DNA from: JAFGVL01 sp964546015
GTDB lineage: Bacteria; Bacteroidota; Bacteroidia; Bacteroidales; Paludibacteraceae
Direction of reading: 5' to 3'
DNA: 64,000 bases
NCBI GenBank assembly: GCA_964546015.1
Contig: CAZJHO010000001.1
Coordinates: 186,001-250,000, forward strand
The translations under genes and the position numbers were made by a program. This document shows, piece by piece, positions 8,018 to 17,000 of the stretch (position 1 is the stretch's first letter; each line of letters starts with the position of its first letter). The notes under the pieces were generated by a model. That model was not told where the DNA came from. It did no database searches and worked only from the letters and a program-made list of their open reading frames with translations.

Positions 8018-8914
8018 TTATTTAAGTATTTGATCGTACTTGGCTTGTTGCGCCGGATCTATTTCTACCAAGGTTTTATAAGCCTCTGTTTTATCTTTGC
8101 TTGAAGCTTTTGAGAAAACATTAAGCAGTTCATCTCTTTTTGTGTCTAAAAATGAAGTAATTACTACATTTGAAGGGCGTGAACGGTTTACTTCTCGTAG
8201 AGCTTGCAACGAAACAGCAATTTTAGCAGCTGCATTTGTCGGATTTGCGCTCATTTCGTCTAATTCTAACCGATGATATTCATAGAAAAACTCTCGAAAT
8301 AATCGCAGATTAGGATCTAATAGGCTATTTACCAATGCATATCTGTTCCTGTTTTCTTCAAAGGCTTTCCAACCCTTTTCAACTCTTCCTTGTGCCATGT
8401 TTACTATATTTTCAGCTTTGGTGAAGTAAGGCGTTCCACCCATCTTTGCAAACGAATCGGAATCATATCCGATAATTATATAGCAATAGTAAGCAAGGAG
8501 TGAAGTTAGGTTAGAAGTGAACATTCCATCGGTATATTCGAGCGAAGTCATTTCGATGTATTCAAACTCAAAATTAGGGTCTTTAAAATTGAAAATTGGG
8601 GAAAAATAATTCGAATTGTATACCGGGCGACGCGATTGTATCTGCAAATCGGCTTTAAAGTTCCGTTCATTTTCAGTCTCTCTTAATATAATAACCATCG
8701 AACAATCTATTTTTTCATTTTGTTGAAATTGCAAATCAGTCCACCGCTTATTATTGATAAATTGATTGATTTCCAATTCTAATGCGCTCACAATTCGTTT
8801 ATTAAGAGTCGGAACATTATCTGCATTAACACTCACTTTACAATTTAATTCTTGTGCTGAAATGGAGAATAAATTCACTAAAAAACTTATAAGTATAATG
8901 GATGTTTTTTTCAT
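8018..8914 (-). CDS. porD: PorD-family protein (DUF4835)
   Basis: 298-residue protein with an N-terminal signal peptide (MKKTSIILISFLVNLFSISA, then QELNCKVSVNAD). Family features visible are WTDLQFQQNEKIDC, the RPVYNSNYFSPIFNF segment, and SLLAYYCYIIIGYDSDSF. The family is annotated as a type IX secretion component in Bacteroidota; its mechanism is not established. It sits 2 nt downstream of coaBC and upstream of recN. The family call is firm, the secretion role is from annotation tradition. Confidence 0.8.
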   Translation of the reverse strand: MKKTSIILISFLVNLFSISAQELNCKVSVNADNVPTLNKRIVSALELEINQFINNKRWTDLQFQQNEKIDCSMVIILRETENERNFKADLQIQSRRPVYNSNYFSPIFNFKDPNFEFEYIEMTSLEYTDGMFTSNLTSLLAYYCYIIIGYDSDSFAKMGGTPYFTKAENIVNMAQGRVEKGWKAFEENRNRYALVNSLLDPNLRLFREFFYEYHRLELDEMSANPTNAAAKIAVSLQALREVNRSRPSNVVITSFLDTKRDELLNVFSKASSKDKTEAYKTLVEIDPAQQAKYDQILK

Positions 8915-8916
8915 AA

Positions 8917-10116
8917 TTATTTCAAATAAGTTTCGACCATGTCAATAATATCATTGGCTACCAGTTTTTTATCTTTTAAAGTAAATGCTTTTTTATTTCC
9001 TTTATTTGATAGAATGGTAATTTTATTCGTGTCGTGTTTAAATCCGGATCCTTTATCATTTAATGAGTTAAGGACGATAAAATCAAAATTTTTCTTGATC
9101 AATTTTTCTTGTGCGTTTTTTTCTTCATTATTTGTTTCAAGGGCAAATCCGATAAGAAGTTGATTATCTTTTTTTAATTTTCCTAGTTCGGTAGCAATAT
9201 CTTTAGTTTGTTCTAATTGTAAAGTAAAAGTTTGTTCTCTCTTTTTTAGTTTTAAGTCTGATTTTTTTATTGGAGTGAAATCTGCTACGGCAGCACTCAA
9301 AATTCCTATATCGGACTTTGCGTAATGTTTTTTAGCTTGTTTATACATTTCTTCTGCTGACTCAACATTTATCCGTATTATATCTTTATGTTCTGTTTTT
9401 AAATCAACAGGACCTGCAATTAAGATGACTTTTGCTCCTCGTTCAGCACAGGTTTTAGCCAGAGAAAAACCCATTTTCCCAGACGAATAGTTGCCAATAA
9501 ACCGTACAGGGTCTATTTTTTCGTAAGTTGGACCTGCCGTAATCATAACGGTTTTACCTGTAAGCGTGTTTTTTCTTTCAAAAAGAGTAGATAGGAAATC
9601 AACTATTTTTTCCGGGTCTTCCATGCGACCTTTTCCATCTAATCCGCTAGCCAATTCTCCGGTAGAAGGTTCTATTATATGGTTACCATAATTGCGTAGA
9701 ACTTCCAAATTGTGTTGGGTAGTGGGGTGTGCATACATATCTAAATCCATCGCCGGAACTACAACTACCGGACATTTTGCAGAAAAATAAGTAGTTAGTA
9801 GTAGATTATCGGCAATACCGTTTGCCATTTTCCCGATTGTATTGGCTGTCGCGGGAGCTATTACATAAGCATCAGCCCAAATGCCAAGATTTACATGGCT
9901 ATTCCAATTGCCATTGGTTGGATCAAAAAAATCTACCAAAATAGGATTTTTGGCTAAAGTAGCTAAGGTGAGAGGAGTGATAAATTCTTTGGCTAAAGGT
10001 GTCATTACAACTTTTATTTCAGCGCCTTGTTTTACTAACAGTCGTATTAAATTTGCTGTTTTATAGGCAGCAATGCTTCCTGTAACGCCAATGATTATTT
10101 TTTTACCGATTAACAT
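8917..10116 (-). CDS. coaBC: Phosphopantothenoylcysteine synthetase/decarboxylase
   Basis: Bifunctional coenzyme A enzyme: the N-terminal flavoprotein decarboxylase (CoaC) and C-terminal CTP-dependent ligase (CoaB). The CoaC half has GVTGSIAAYKTANLIR, the catalytic His in NSHVNLG, and APATANTIGKMANGIADN with PAMDLDMY. The CoaB half starts around MITAGPTYEKIDPVRFIGNYSSGKMG and includes SAAVADF. An upstream in-frame GTG/ATG extension to 10176 exists, but homologues start at MLIGKKIIIGVTG (10116), and the region before it contains the rpoZ terminator. Confidence 0.95.
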   Translation of the reverse strand: MLIGKKIIIGVTGSIAAYKTANLIRLLVKQGAEIKVVMTPLAKEFITPLTLATLAKNPILVDFFDPTNGNWNSHVNLGIWADAYVIAPATANTIGKMANGIADNLLLTTYFSAKCPVVVVPAMDLDMYAHPTTQHNLEVLRNYGNHIIEPSTGELASGLDGKGRMEDPEKIVDFLSTLFERKNTLTGKTVMITAGPTYEKIDPVRFIGNYSSGKMGFSLAKTCAERGAKVILIAGPVDLKTEHKDIIRINVESAEEMYKQAKKHYAKSDIGILSAAVADFTPIKKSDLKLKKREQTFTLQLEQTKDIATELGKLKKDNQLLIGFALETNNEEKNAQEKLIKKNFDFIVLNSLNDKGSGFKHDTNKITILSNKGNKKAFTLKDKKLVANDIIDMVETYLK

Positions 10117-10145
10117 ATTGTTTCTTTTTGTGGAGCGTAAAGGTA

Positions 10146-10198
10146 TAAAAAAAAGATAAAAGAACAATTTGCACAAAAACGCAAATTGTTCTTTTATC
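10146..10198 (-). terminator. Strong terminator after bamD-rpoZ
   Basis: An 18-bp perfect stem (10155-10172 with 10181-10198, 8-nt loop) is followed on the minus strand by a run of T. It ends the bamD-rpoZ transcript, so coaBC should have its own promoter or depend on read-through. Confidence 0.85.
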
Positions 10199-10223
10199 CT
10201 CGATTATACTATGAAAACAAAAT

Positions 10224-10550
10224 TTATTTTTTGATATTGCTTGGGTTACGATAGTAAACTTTTTTCTCAATAAATTCTTGTGTTGCAATTAATGAAGGTT
10301 TTGGTAATTTCTCGTAAAAGCGAGAAATTTCAATTTGTTCTCTGTTCTCAAAAACTTCTTCTAAATTGTCAGCATACGAAGCAAAATCTTGTAATTTTCT
10401 TTCCAATTCCTGTTTTATTTCCGAATTGATTTGATTGGCTCTTTTAGCAATAATTTTTACGGTTTCGTATACATTGCCTACTTCACTACTCAAAATGTTC
10501 ATATCTCTAGTGATAGTGTTTGTGGGAGCATTTACTTTCTTAAAGTCCAT
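10224..10550 (-). CDS. rpoZ: RNA polymerase omega / Rpb6-type subunit
   Basis: 108-residue protein of the Bacteroidota version of the omega/Rpb6 family, which helps assemble the RNA polymerase beta-prime subunit. The core is NAPTNTITRDMNILSSEVGNVYETVKIIAKRANQIN, followed by a helical Glu/Lys-rich stretch and a C-terminal FIEKKVYYRNP. It lies 6 nt downstream of bamD and ends at a strong terminator, an arrangement usual in this phylum. Confidence 0.88.
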   Translation of the reverse strand: MDFKKVNAPTNTITRDMNILSSEVGNVYETVKIIAKRANQINSEIKQELERKLQDFASYADNLEEVFENREQIEISRFYEKLPKPSLIATQEFIEKKVYYRNPSNIKK

Positions 10551-10556
10551 AATATG

Positions 10557-11360
10557 TTATTCGTTTAAATATTTTTTAGATGATTCGAGAATTTTTTCTG
10601 CGCCTTTTAAATATTTACTTTCAGGATATTCGCTGATGAAATTGTTGTATTCATCTATTGTCTCACGATATCGTTCTTCTTTTTTTTCGGCAACACTAAG
10701 TTCGGCTTGTTTGAATCTTGATTCTAGAATCAAGAATGAAAACTCTTCTTTATACTTATTGCCGGAATAATCTTTTAAGGCATTATTTGCAGTGATAATC
10801 GCAGATAAATAATTATTACCCAGATAATTTCCTAAATTGTAATACAATTTTGCATTTAAATAAGCCTTTTCGGCTAATTTATTATTTAATTCTGATAAAT
10901 ATTTTTCGGCTTCGGTTGCTTTTTCGCTTGATGGATATGTATCGATAAAATCATAAAAAGCATTGATTGCCAAAATTGTTTCTGTCTGGTCTAAACGCAC
11001 ATCAGGCGACTCTTTATAGTGACAATATCCTTTCAGAAACGCACATTCTTCCGTATATTGTCCGTTTTCGTAGCTTTTTATATAGATTTCGAACAAACTT
11101 GCTGCTGAGATATAGTCTTGATTGCCCAGGTATGATTGAGCAGTCAAAAAGAGTATTTCTTCCGATTGAGTAGTTCCTTTATAGTAAGGTACGACTGCAT
11201 CAAAGAGCGTTATTGCGCGTAGATATTTGTTTTTCTCATAATACTTTTTAGCTTCTTCGAGTTTTAATTTGTTATCATTGCTTTTGAGTAGTTTTTCGTA
11301 TCCACTGCATGATGATAATAAAACCGATAAAAAAAATATGTAGAAAAGAATTTTTTTCAT
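10557..11360 (-). CDS. bamD: Outer membrane assembly lipoprotein BamD
   Basis: Periplasm-facing lipoprotein of the BAM complex that inserts beta-barrel proteins. It begins with a lipoprotein signal peptide (MKKILFYIFFLSVLLSSCSG; lipidated Cys about residue 18) followed by tetratricopeptide-like helices, including YYEKNKYLRAITLFDAVVPYY and FIDTYPSSEKATEAEKYL. Length (267 residues) fits. It is the first gene of the bamD-rpoZ operon, with a recognisable promoter. Confidence 0.9.
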   Translation of the reverse strand: MKKILFYIFFLSVLLSSCSGYEKLLKSNDNKLKLEEAKKYYEKNKYLRAITLFDAVVPYYKGTTQSEEILFLTAQSYLGNQDYISAASLFEIYIKSYENGQYTEECAFLKGYCHYKESPDVRLDQTETILAINAFYDFIDTYPSSEKATEAEKYLSELNNKLAEKAYLNAKLYYNLGNYLGNNYLSAIITANNALKDYSGNKYKEEFSFLILESRFKQAELSVAEKKEERYRETIDEYNNFISEYPESKYLKGAEKILESSKKYLNE

Positions 11361-11377
11361 ATTTGCATAATAGGTTG

Positions 11378-11385
11378 CAAAGGTA
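11378..11385 (-). promoter_or_regulatory. -7 element for bamD-rpoZ
   Basis: TACCTTTG on the minus strand, about 18 nt upstream of the bamD ATG. It matches the Bacteroidota -7 consensus TAnnTTTG exactly. Confidence 0.65.
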
Positions 11386-11414
11386 TATAATTCAGTCGGA
11401 TAATTAAAATAAAT

Positions 11415-12068
11415 TTAATATATCACAGGAAAGTTGTGATTGAGCTTATAAATAGATAAAATAACGCCACCGATTGCGAGTAGTATAAGAATAACTCCGG
11501 TTATTTTATTGATTAAATGTAATCCTCTTAAATTTATTTTTGAACGAAATAAATTTACTGATGCAGTAAGGAATCCCCACCACAACGCTGCTCCCAGAAA
11601 GATAAAGAAAAACCCGATGATTAATTGCCATAAAGATGTTTCTATTTCAATAAAACTAAATCGAGCGAAAAGTGCGATAAACAAAAATATTATTAAAGGA
11701 TTAGTTATTGTTAGGCCAAATGCGGTGATGAAGTCTTGAAAATAACTTTCTTTCTTTTTTCCACTAGCAGAGGTCAAATTTTTTACCGGATTGGAATTGA
11801 ATAAATAAATTCCAAACAATAAAATGATTCCTGCACCGATCAATTCGATAGCAAATTGATTTTTTTCAATAATATTGATTACAAAACTGAAACTAAAGGC
11901 AGCCAGAATAGCATATGCTAGATCCGAAGTAGCAGCTCCTAAGCCGGTAATTAAACCATGATATTTCCCTCGATTAAGAGTCCTCTGTATACACAAAACA
12001 GCAATCGGACCCACCGGAATGGATATGAGAAATCCTATTAACAAACCTTTTATTATTATATATATCAT
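11415..12068 (-). CDS. LysE/RhtB-family exporter
   Basis: Integral membrane protein of 217 residues with about six hydrophobic segments, opening with IKGLLIGFLISIPVGPIAVLCIQRTLNRGKYHGLITGLGAATSDLAYA (given in pieces: IPVGPIAVLCIQRTL and GLGAATSDL are the diagnostic parts). The family exports amino acids such as lysine or homoserine; the substrate here cannot be told. Its start codon overlaps the miaA stop by 4 nt, so the two are translationally coupled. Confidence 0.85.
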   Translation of the reverse strand: MIYIIIKGLLIGFLISIPVGPIAVLCIQRTLNRGKYHGLITGLGAATSDLAYAILAAFSFSFVINIIEKNQFAIELIGAGIILLFGIYLFNSNPVKNLTSASGKKKESYFQDFITAFGLTITNPLIIFLFIALFARFSFIEIETSLWQLIIGFFFIFLGAALWWGFLTASVNLFRSKINLRGLHLINKITGVILILLAIGGVILSIYKLNHNFPVIY

Positions 12069-12973
12069 GAATGAATGTGCATTCTTATTGTTTGAATGAT
12101 TTCTTCTCCATCAAAAGGTTGAAACCACAGGATACTTTTATCGGCGTTAAACCATGTTAATTGGCGTTTAGCATATCGCCGGCTGTTTTGTTTTATTAGT
12201 TCAATAGCAGTGGATAAATCAGATTTTCCTTCTAAATAATTAAAAATCTCTTTGTATCCAACTGTATTTAATGCGTTTAGCGAACGATATGGGTATAAAT
12301 TTGTAGCTTCTTCCACAAGTCCGTTTTGTATCATTAAGTCAACTCTTTGGTTGATTCGGTCGTACAAAATTTCGCGAGGCAAATTTAACCCTATTTTGAT
12401 GATTTCGAAAGGTCTTTCTCTTTTTTTATGTTGAAGCATTGATGAATAAGGCTTTCCTATACTCAACGACACCTCGATTGCATGAGCTACACGCTGTTTG
12501 TTATTCAAATCGACAGTTTTATAATGCGTCGGATCAAGCTTTTGTAATGTTTTTTGTAATCCTTCTAACCCGTAATCTTCATATATTTTTAGTACTTTAC
12601 TCCGTATGTCCTCACTAACCGGAGGGATATCGTCTAACCCGTTACAAACTGCATTTATATATAGAGTAGAACCGCCTACCATTAACTGAACGGGATTTTT
12701 TTCAAATAATTGTGGAAGAAGCTCTAATACATCTAATTCGAATTGTCCGGCACTATACTTTTCAGTAATACTTTTTGTTCCTATAAAATAATGCTTTATT
12801 TTTTGTAATTGGTCATCAGTCGGACTAGCTGTTCCTATTTTCAGTTCTTTATATAATTGGCGGGAGTCACACGAAATTATTGGACAGTTAAAAGTTTGTG
12901 CCAATTGTGAACTTAAGTCTGTTTTTCCCACTCCGGTGGGACCAAGTAATACTATGAGAGTAGTTTTTTTCAC
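12065..12973 (-). CDS. miaA: tRNA dimethylallyltransferase MiaA
   Basis: Transfers a dimethylallyl group to N6 of A37 in tRNAs reading UNN codons. The P-loop GPTGVGKTDLSSQLA and the substrate segment CDSRQLYKELKIGTASP are visible, as is TVGYKEIFNYLEG and RRYAKRQLTWFN near the C-terminus. The start is a GTG at 12973; there is no nearby in-frame ATG. An intrinsic terminator lies just upstream, so it is separated from the dnaA group. Confidence 0.95.
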   Translation of the reverse strand: MKKTTLIVLLGPTGVGKTDLSSQLAQTFNCPIISCDSRQLYKELKIGTASPTDDQLQKIKHYFIGTKSITEKYSAGQFELDVLELLPQLFEKNPVQLMVGGSTLYINAVCNGLDDIPPVSEDIRSKVLKIYEDYGLEGLQKTLQKLDPTHYKTVDLNNKQRVAHAIEVSLSIGKPYSSMLQHKKRERPFEIIKIGLNLPREILYDRINQRVDLMIQNGLVEEATNLYPYRSLNALNTVGYKEIFNYLEGKSDLSTAIELIKQNSRRYAKRQLTWFNADKSILWFQPFDGEEIIQTIRMHIHS

Positions 12974-12984
12974 TATGAATTAAC

Positions 12985-13007
12985 AAAAAAACCCAACATA
13001 AGTTGGG
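12985..13007 (-). terminator. Terminator after the dnaA-side transcript
   Basis: On the minus strand CCCAAC-TTAT-GTTGGG is followed by a run of seven T. It ends the transcript running from dnaA through the pRiA4b ORF-3-like gene. Confidence 0.75.
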
Positions 13008-13030
13008 CTTTGACAAAAATAAACAATTTT

Positions 13031-13588
13031 TCAAAATGTAATATCTTCATTTTGTTCTGAACCATCAAACCCGGAAAAGCCTTCTTCGTCCAATTCGTCT
13101 AAATCAAATTCTTCATCGCCATAGAATGAATCATCATTAGTTAGTGTGGTAGATGTCAAAATATTGTCTAATTCCAGATCATCCATTAGTTGTTGTGGTG
13201 CATTCCCTTTTGCCAAAGAGCATATAGGTTTACTTAAATCTTTTCCGATAATAATTTCTTTTAATTCGATAAAGAAAGCTCTTTCCAATAAATAATCAAA
13301 AACAAATAAAAGTTTTTGTCCTTCATCCGAGATATATTCTTGTAGTTGAGTTTCGGACATAATTACACTATCATATTCCGAACTCGAATCCATTTCTACT
13401 AAAGTAATTTCTTGTTCTTTTTCCCAATTGTCGGCACAAATGAAAAAAGAAGTCATTTGGTCTTTGGTATATTTCACAGAGTCCAATATTGCATTTTGGA
13501 AATCCAGAAATGTGGTTTCTGCATCAATAGAAATCTCCCGTAGGAAATCGTCAACTTCATCAGAAAGAATAAGGAATTTATAAATCAT
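13031..13588 (-). CDS. Plasmid pRiA4b ORF-3-like protein
   Basis: 185-residue protein of the pRiA4b ORF-3 / TnpR-passenger family. The diagnostic part is MIYKFLILSDEVDDFLREI at the N-terminus, KDQMTSFFICADNWEKEQEITLVEM in the centre (in two overlapping motifs), then a very acidic tail (YGDEEFDLDELDEEGF). An in-frame TTG at 13618 would add ten residues, but homologues begin at the ATG used here. The function is unknown; despite the family name there is no transposon around it. It follows dnaA by 38 nt and may share its transcript. Confidence 0.8.
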   Translation of the reverse strand: MIYKFLILSDEVDDFLREISIDAETTFLDFQNAILDSVKYTKDQMTSFFICADNWEKEQEITLVEMDSSSEYDSVIMSETQLQEYISDEGQKLLFVFDYLLERAFFIELKEIIIGKDLSKPICSLAKGNAPQQLMDDLELDNILTSTTLTNDDSFYGDEEFDLDELDEEGFSGFDGSEQNEDITF

Positions 13589-13626
13589 TTGTAGATATTG
13601 ATTGTTAATATTTTTCAAGCTTAAGG

Positions 13627-15018
13627 TTATCCTTTTTTCAATTTTATTTCAATTTCTTCAATGTTGGCTCTGAATGATTTGTTGATACTCATTAAATCCG
13701 CAACTGTTTTACATGCGTGCAAAACGGTTGCGTGATCGCGGTTACCAATTGCATGCCCAATTGATGATAGTGATAATTTGGTATATTGTTTCGACAAATA
13801 CATTGCTATCTGACGCGCTTGCGCTACTTCTCTTTTTCGTGAACTGGTTAATATAGAAGGCACTTCTAGATTTAGATGTTCGCAGACTGTTCTTTTTATT
13901 TGTTCTATAGAAATAGTTTTCGGCTCTAACGAAATGATTTTACTTACGACTTGTTCTGCTAATTCCATATTAATAGGAGTATTCTTATTTAGCATGGAAT
14001 GTGCTAGTAAAGAAACGATTACTCCTTCTAAATCACGAATGTTTTCAGAAACATTTTTAGCGATAAATTCGATTACATCGTTAGAAATAACCAATCCGTC
14101 GCGGTAGATTCTGCTTTCTAAAATAGCTTTACGCAATTCATAGTCCGGTTGTTGTAATTCTGCCGTAAGTCCCCATTTAAAGCGGGTAAGTAAACGGTCT
14201 TCCATGCCTTGAATTGAAGCAGGTGATCTGTCACAAGTTAAAATAATTTGTTTTCGCGATTGGTGCAAGTGGTTGAAAATGTGGAAGAAAGTATTCTGAG
14301 TAGCTGTTTTTCCTGCAAATTCATGAATATCATCGATAATTAATACATCAATGGTTTGATAAAAATTTAAAAAATCGTTTACTGTATTTTTACGAACAGC
14401 ATCGGTATATTGTACTTGAAATGTATTTGCCGAAAGATACAATACTCTTTTCTCGGGATATTTTTCTTTGGTAGAAATTCCAATAGCGTGCCCCAAATGT
14501 GTTTTCCCAACGCCCGAATAACCATGTAAGAATAAAGGATTAAAAGCAGTATTACCCGGATCGTTGGCAATACTCAGTCCGGCAGAACGAGCTAATGCAT
14601 TTGATTTGCCTTGAATAAATGAATCGAACGAATAGTTTGTGTTAAGTTGCGGATCAATATCATTTAATGCAACTTTAGCAAACGGATTAAGTACAGTATT
14701 GTTTTTCATTGATGAAGAAACAATGCTGTTTTTCTTTGTACTGGGGATTTCGGTAACAGTTTGTGATGCCTTGTCCATCACGATGCGGTATTTTAATTGT
14801 GTACCTTCTCCGATTTCGCGATAAATTGTATTACGCAGTAAATCGATGTATTTTTCCTCGATATACTCGTAAAAGAACTGACTGGGCACCTGTAAAACAA
14901 ATTCATTGTTTTTGTAATCGAGAGGTACAATAGGAGAGAACCATGTTTGAAAGGCTACTTCGCTTACATTATCCCGAATTACGGTTAGGCATTTATTCCA
15001 CAATCCAATGTGATCCAT
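13627..15018 (-). CDS. dnaA: Chromosomal replication initiator DnaA
   Basis: AAA+ initiator that binds DnaA boxes and melts the origin. Domain I is at residues 1-80, a poorly conserved linker follows, then domain III with Walker A GYSGVGKTHLGHAIG and Walker B DVLIIDDIHEFAGK, and domain IV with the DnaA signature NRDHATVLHACKTV. Length is 463 residues. No convincing DnaA-box cluster was seen on either side, so the origin may lie elsewhere, as is common in Bacteroidota. Confidence 0.97.
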   Translation of the reverse strand: MDHIGLWNKCLTVIRDNVSEVAFQTWFSPIVPLDYKNNEFVLQVPSQFFYEYIEEKYIDLLRNTIYREIGEGTQLKYRIVMDKASQTVTEIPSTKKNSIVSSSMKNNTVLNPFAKVALNDIDPQLNTNYSFDSFIQGKSNALARSAGLSIANDPGNTAFNPLFLHGYSGVGKTHLGHAIGISTKEKYPEKRVLYLSANTFQVQYTDAVRKNTVNDFLNFYQTIDVLIIDDIHEFAGKTATQNTFFHIFNHLHQSRKQIILTCDRSPASIQGMEDRLLTRFKWGLTAELQQPDYELRKAILESRIYRDGLVISNDVIEFIAKNVSENIRDLEGVIVSLLAHSMLNKNTPINMELAEQVVSKIISLEPKTISIEQIKRTVCEHLNLEVPSILTSSRKREVAQARQIAMYLSKQYTKLSLSSIGHAIGNRDHATVLHACKTVADLMSINKSFRANIEEIEIKLKKG

Positions 15019-15359
15019 TTTTGAAATTTTTTTAGTTTTAGTTCAATTACCATCGCAAAAATGGAAAAGATTTTCTACAAAAAAAAATGCTTTTCCTATT
15101 GTTTTTTTTAATTGTTTGTACCTTTCTAAGAATCAATGTCTTAATGTTAAAATGTTGATTATTAGAAAGTTGTTTGCTTGATGATAATTCTAATGGATTG
15201 AACCATAAGTTATTATCAAAGCTTAGAAATTCACAATAGAAATAGCATTTTTTTTTCTTTTGACGAACGAATAAATGAATGCAGTTTTTTGTCGTTTTTT
15301 TTCTTATTTAAAATTAATACAAATAATAATTTTTGTTTTTTTACAGAGGATTATTGTTT
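15019..15359. other. dnaA upstream region with long inverted repeat
   Basis: A 341-bp AT-rich gap between dnaA and speA (the downstream side of speA). It contains an imperfect 15-bp inverted repeat (15122-15136 with 15155-15169, one mismatch, 18-nt spacer) about 105 bp upstream of the dnaA ATG. No gene was found, and no run of sequences resembling TTATCCACA. Confidence 0.5.
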
Positions 15360-16751
15360 TTAATATCCTAGGATTTTTAACATTGATTTATAACTTTGTT
15401 CTTTAGCGAACAACTTAGTGTACCAATCACCTTCTTCGTCTCGATCAATAACTACCATTTTAGGAGCAGGTAATAGGCAATGTTGTATGCCACCATAACC
15501 ACTAAGTGATTCTTGATAGGCTCCGCAGTGGAAAAAGCCGATGTATTGCTCGCGACCTTCTTGCATTTTAGGTAAGAAAATAGCATTAGAATGAGCTTCG
15601 GCATTGTAAAAGTCTTCACTATCACATGTTAATCCACCTAGATGAACGCGTTCGTATTCACTATCCCAATTGTTAATAGCTAAAAACGGGAAGCGTTGGT
15701 TAATTGCCCATGTGTCCGGAAGAGTTGTCATAAACGAACTGTCTATCATATTCCAACGCTCTCGGTCATTTTGTTGCTTTTGGTTTACGATAGAATAAAG
15801 CATTGCACCGCTTTCTCCTACAGTGTAAGAGCCGAATTCCGTGAAAATATTTGGTTCGGGAACTCCATTTTGTTGACAGATATTTTTGATTTGGGCTACG
15901 ATTTCTTCAGCCATGTATTCGTAATCGTAAGTGAAATCTAAATGTGCTTGTATTGGGAAACCTCCCCCAATATTCAAACTGTCAAGTTCCGGGCATTCTT
16001 TGCGTAACTCGCAGTACAGTTCTACGGCCTTGCTTAATTCACTCCAATAATATAAAGTATCTTTAATGCCCGTGTTAATGAAGAAATGAAGCATTTTCAG
16101 ACTTACTTGTTTGTTCTTTCTGATTGCATTTTTATAATAAGGAACAATGTCGCTATAGCGAATTCCCAAGCGTGAAGTATAAAAATCAAATTTAGGTTCT
16201 TCTTCGGCAGCGATACGAATACCGATTTGAAGTTTTTTATCAAAGTCTTTTAAAAGTAAATCAAGTTCAAATTTATTGTCCAAAATAGGAATCACATTTG
16301 TGAAACCTATGTTGACTAGATTCTGAATATTTTCAACATATTGAGGTCGTTTAAATCCGTTACATACGACAAAAGAATCCGATTTAAGTTGCCCGAGTTC
16401 GTGTAAAGTTTCCAATAAATTAATATCAAATGCAGAAGAAGTTTCTATGTGTACTCCATTTTTAAGTATTTCTTCCATAACAAATGAAAAATGAGAACTT
16501 TTAGTGCAATAACAGTAGTGATAATCGGCATTATAATCAACTTTTGCCATTGCTACATTAAACATTCGTTGAGCTCTTTGTATATTCATCCCTATTTTTG
16601 GTAAATAGGCTATTCGTAAGGGTGTTCCGTATTGTTTAATTATATCCATAATGGGTACTTTGTACCATAATAATTCATTTTCTTCTACTGTGAATTCTTC
16701 ATTAGGAAATTCAAAAGTTTGTTCGATAAGGTCGATGTACTTGTTTTTCAT
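15360..16751 (-). CDS. speA: Biosynthetic arginine decarboxylase-like protein
   Basis: Group IV PLP-dependent decarboxylase of the SpeA type, making agmatine from arginine for polyamine synthesis. The PLP lysine lies in YHYCYCTKSSHFSFV; the glycine-rich phosphate-binding segment is LNIGGGFP; FTEFGSYTVGESGAMLYSIVNQK and the C-terminal CGAYQESLSGYGG are family features. An in-frame extension to 16853 would add 34 residues, but homologues of about 463 residues start at MKNKYIDLIEQTFEFP. It stands alone between dnaA and the CCA-type enzyme. Substrate specificity is inferred from the family. Confidence 0.82.
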   Translation of the reverse strand: MKNKYIDLIEQTFEFPNEEFTVEENELLWYKVPIMDIIKQYGTPLRIAYLPKIGMNIQRAQRMFNVAMAKVDYNADYHYCYCTKSSHFSFVMEEILKNGVHIETSSAFDINLLETLHELGQLKSDSFVVCNGFKRPQYVENIQNLVNIGFTNVIPILDNKFELDLLLKDFDKKLQIGIRIAAEEEPKFDFYTSRLGIRYSDIVPYYKNAIRKNKQVSLKMLHFFINTGIKDTLYYWSELSKAVELYCELRKECPELDSLNIGGGFPIQAHLDFTYDYEYMAEEIVAQIKNICQQNGVPEPNIFTEFGSYTVGESGAMLYSIVNQKQQNDRERWNMIDSSFMTTLPDTWAINQRFPFLAINNWDSEYERVHLGGLTCDSEDFYNAEAHSNAIFLPKMQEGREQYIGFFHCGAYQESLSGYGGIQHCLLPAPKMVVIDRDEEGDWYTKLFAKEQSYKSMLKILGY

Positions 16752-17000
16752 TGCTTTTTTTAAGTTGAAACTAAATGATTTAGTTTGATTGAAAAAGGTA
16801 AATCTAAGTAAGTTGGATCTGTCTATTTTTGTAGTTTCAGTAAAAATAGGCACAAATGTAGATAAAATTTTGACAGAAATAAAAGAATAACAGATTAAAA
16901 TTTAAGAAAAAATAAAATAAATTTCAGATTAGAAATTTTTGTAATTAAACTATCTGTTTTTCAGGGGGATGAATGAAGGTTGTTTTTAAAATGGGATAAA

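Noticed and set aside
15019..15359. Replication origin next to dnaA
   Set aside because: No cluster of DnaA-box-like sequences or clear unwinding element; AT-richness alone is normal for intergenic DNA here.
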